Origin: Chalara sp. BL73
Taxonomy: Eukaryota > Ascomycota > Leotiomycetes > Helotiales
Direction: 5' to 3'
Assembly: GCA_918026815.1 (NCBI GenBank)
Contig: CAKJVC010000014.1
Coordinates: 1,054,001 to 1,118,000 of the forward strand
DNA: 64,000 nt
The notes under the pieces were generated by a model. That model saw nothing but the letters and a program-made list of their open reading frames with translations. It did no database searches and was not told the DNA's origin. This document shows, piece by piece, positions 61,550 through 64,000 of this stretch (positions are counted from its first letter, which is position 1; every line of letters begins with the position of its first letter). The position numbers were made by a program, and so were the translations under genes.

Positions 61550-63241
61550 ATGCCATACCTAACACCATCTAGTGCACCACCGGAAAGTCTCCCACCTCTC
61601 CAACCAGGTAGCCAACCCCCAGGCCCAGCACCAAAGGTCGTGTCTCACGTTTCAGATGGAAGGCGTTATGAGTAAGAATCAGGCTTATCTGTTTGTGACG
61701 TCAATAAATCCTAGCTGACAACAGATAGGTTGAGAGTTGAACAGGAGCCTAAACGTGCTCGAATGTGTGGATTTGGAGACAAGGTTCGAACCTAATTCGT
61801 CAACTTCCTCTTATGTTTTTCGCGTTCCTAATACATATATATCTAGGATCGACGTCCTATCACTCCTCCACCATGTGTTCGTCTTATCATCACGGATGCC
61901 ATTACCAGAAAGGAAGTTGATTGCAAGTAAGATTACCATTCCCGATCCATAACCACACCACTAATATTCCTAGTGAAATCGACCATGGCATGTTTGTTCT
62001 GAATGTAGATCTATGGTGGGCGCCAATCGTGTTTTTAGCATCCGCCTAAGCTAACTGTCATGATCTAGGGATGAAGTAGGCCAGCGCCAAGTAAACTTGG
62101 TGAAACACACACAAACAGCATCATACAGCCAACCATCACCATATCAGGATATTAGTCAAGCAGTATGTAGCCTTCGGTCAAATGAAGTGGGACAGTCGGA
62201 AATGGGCTCTTTCTAACAACAATTCTATAGCCTGCTTATTCGCCACTATCTGGCCCTCCTAGCTCTGGCTATCCGCATATTCCTGATCCCAATTATCAAC
62301 AATCATACAGCCCCTATCAGCAGCAAGGCCCTCCGCAAATACAGTACGGGCAAAGTCAGCCACAACAATCAGGCCCTCCCGCATTATACTCACCTCCTGA
62401 TCAATACCAACAGCAACCAAGAGGCTATGCTCCTCCCCCAAGTGGTGCTCAATACCCACCGTATCAGCCTGGACCTCCTCAGCCAGTCTACATTACAACT
62501 GGTGCTATGATACACAGCATGCCGGCCGCTGTTCCGCCTCCCGGAATGTCTGCCTATAATCCTGGGCAAGGCTATTCAAGACTACCTGATCAATATTCTC
62601 AGCAGCCACGAAACAGCGTCTCGCAAAGTCCACCTAGCGGAATGTTTACCCGAAACTTGATTGGTAGCTTGTCAGCGTCAGCTTTCCGTGTAAGGACCGA
62701 CATTTCGCTTATATTCCCTTCCTTTCCAATCTAATATATTTGCTTCTTTTATGTCACGAAATACTGATCAAAAACACAGCTAACCGACCAAAATGATTTT
62801 ATTGGTATCTGGTTTGTCCTGCAAGATCTCTCTGTCCGCACAGAGGGGATCTTCCGTCTACGGTTCTCATTCGTCAATGTCGGCGGTGCAGCGCCAGTCG
62901 TTAAACCTGGCACCACACCACAGCTTCCACCAGGAGCGAGTATGGTCCCCATCAATACCGGCAGAGCACCAGTTCTCGCCTCGTGCTTTTCCCAGCCTTT
63001 CCAAGTATACTCCGCAAAGAAGTTCCCCGGTGTGGTGGAAAGCACGCAGTTGAGCAAAATGTTCGCCTCACAGGGGATCAAGATCCCGATCCGCAAGGAT
63101 GGAGTCAAAGATGGAAAGAATCGTGACGAGTAAGTGCTTTCAAAAAATTTGGGGCCTTAGTTATACCCTTGAACTCTCCCGTTTCGCGAGCCTCAAATGC
63201 TAATGCCGCAATGTTGTAGATATGCAGACGATGAGGACTGA
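61550..63241 (+). CDS. velB: Velvet-domain regulator VelB
   Basis: Eight exons (61550-61671, 61729-61783, 61847-61926, 61974-62015, 62069-62162, 62231-62689, 62780-63129, 63220-63241) splice in frame to 407 residues. The velvet domain starts at YELRVEQEPKRARMCGFGDK and continues DRRPITPPPCVRLIITDA, then DHGMFVLNVDLW. A Pro/Gln/Tyr-rich insert of about 180 residues (exons 5-6) splits the domain, as in VelB. The second half reads LTDQNDFIGIWFVLQDLSVR, TEGIFRLRFSFVNVG, then PVLASCFSQPFQVYSAKKFP and ASQGIKIPIRKDG. VelB pairs with VeA (and LaeA) or VosA and in the nucleus controls sexual and asexual development and secondary metabolism. The start gives a short Pro-rich N-terminus; an additional upstream exon cannot be excluded. 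Confidence 0.95.
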
Positions 63242-63735
63242 TCGTCTTGCACTCACCGCCCAAGCCCGAGACTTTCCTGGCACCATAACCCAGAGGATAG
63301 GAGGGATTCGAGCCGTTGGCTCCATTAACTCCGCTTTTTAGTCTCTTTCTCTGTAAATGGCGTTTTTTTTTTCTTCATCGTTCCGAGACTGGTTTACTTG
63401 TGTTGTATGTTTGAGGTGGGCGGTCAGGCTCTTTTTGGTCTGTTGGGGTGGCAATTATTGGCTAAAGCTATAGATATCAATATATAACTGTGCACTAACT
63501 GATCTTTGGGTTGTATATGTGGTTTTCATGTTGGGGCCGGAAATTTAGGCACACACAAGATCTCCTTTCGTTACTTGAGTTCTTGGAAAGTCACCGGGAG
63601 AGGATCGTTAAAACTTGTGATACATTCCCTCTATAGTTCAACCTTTTCTTCTAGATCCCGTCTATAAGCTGTCCATCTCATCATATCCTGACTCCAGCAT
63701 AACATGTCATTCGCAGCAAAGGGTATATGTCAAGC
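63242..63735. other. Intergenic between convergent velB and EXS-domain gene
   Basis: Contains the two 3' UTRs. No gene or RNA was recognised. Confidence 0.5.
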
Positions 63736-64000
63736 TCAATCACTATCGTCCCTCCCGCTGCTATAATCTCCAAGCAATATGTCGTCCTGGCCCGGCGATC
63801 CGAGGCCCGCCTGCGTGGTGTTGCGAACCCACTCCGTTTCCACGCGGAAGAATATCCATATCCATCTCCTCACCACCTCTAGAAGCTCCATAAGGAAGAT
63901 ACCGGACTCGAAATCGGCGAAATGATCCAGGTGCGGCGAAAGCTTAAGCGACCAGGTGCACCGCAGGAGGAGATCGAGCACGATAACGACGTAATAGAAG
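63736..64000 (-). CDS. EXS-domain membrane protein, Erd1-type, C-terminal part
   Basis: The minus frame is open from the right edge to the stop at 63736, about 87 residues of the C-terminus. It begins with a hydrophobic helix (FYYVVIVLDLLLRCTWSLKL) and then has FLMELLEVVRRWIWIFFRVE and TEWVRNTT, the RRW.W.FFR.E.EW signature of the EXS domain shared by ERD1, XPR1 and SYG1. The acidic end DDILLGDYSSGRDDSD resembles filamentous-fungal Erd1 proteins, which act in the Golgi in retention and recycling and in phosphate export. The rest of the gene lies outside the window. Confidence 0.82.
   Translation of the reverse strand, partial: FYYVVIVLDLLLRCTWSLKLSPHLDHFADFESGIFLMELLEVVRRWIWIFFRVETEWVRNTTQAGLGSPGQDDILLGDYSSGRDDSD

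Noticed and set aside
1..64000. tRNA, rRNA, CRISPR or transposase genes
   Set aside because: I looked for T-loop motifs, direct-repeat arrays and transposase or reverse-transcriptase signatures by eye and found none I could support.

Overview
This window is nuclear DNA of a filamentous ascomycete (Pezizomycotina). The evidence is short spliceosomal introns (about 45-95 bp, GTAAGT-like donors, CTRAC-like branch points), a HET-domain gene, a velvet-family regulator, an MtfA-like zinc-finger regulator, a 2EXR-domain gene and a fungal RNA-dependent RNA polymerase. Nothing here fixes the class; Leotiomycetes is a guess.

Layout. 1-8 kb: the 3' end of a glucokinase gene (+), a HET-domain gene (-), an Spp1-like COMPASS PHD protein (-) and a small coiled-coil protein resembling the BLOC-1 subunit Cnl1 (-). 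8.6-10.5 kb: a seven-exon secreted SGNH/CE2-type esterase (+). 11-12.3 kb: an unresolved minus-strand gene or gene remnant. 12.3-18.8 kb: a gene-poor stretch. 18.8-19.9 kb: an MtfA-like C2H2 factor (+). 23.7-26 kb: a divergent pair, WBP11-like splicing protein (-) and 2EXR protein (+). 26-33.7 kb: a second gene-poor stretch. 33.7-36.4 kb: a PanE/ApbA-type reductase with a long disordered tail and an apparent 1-nt frameshift. 38.4-39.7 kb: the 3' ends of two normally essential genes, SUB2 (-) and clathrin heavy chain (+), butted together at their truncated 5' sides. 41.5-48.0 kb: a complete pyruvate carboxylase gene of 13 exons. 48.7-52.8 kb: an RNA-dependent RNA polymerase. 55-55.5 kb: a two-zinc-motif protein (-). 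61.5-63.2 kb: velB (+), with a possible antisense gene starting 7 bp upstream of its ATG. 63.7-64 kb: the 3' end of an EXS-domain (Erd1-type) gene (-).

The most unusual part is pyruvate carboxylase. Two of its introns are far larger than the rest. One (43310-43924) holds an intact 98-codon frame with two C2H2 fingers. The other (44875-46502) holds a frame-broken GIY-YIG nuclease followed by C2H2 fingers, next to a 5-nt microexon. Both look like relics of one GIY-YIG/zinc-finger gene family lodged in spliceosomal introns at conserved positions of a housekeeping enzyme, which resembles homing-endonuclease behaviour in a nuclear gene. The second notable structure is the SUB2/clathrin junction near 38645.

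Functional links are loose, as usual for a fungal chromosome segment: regulators of development and secondary metabolism (velB, mtfA-like), chromatin (Spp1-like), RNA processing and silencing (WBP11-like, RdRP), and central carbon metabolism (glucokinase, pyruvate carboxylase). Several genes show 1-nt reading-frame breaks, two of them in or beside homopolymers, so assembly indels must be considered before biological frameshifts.
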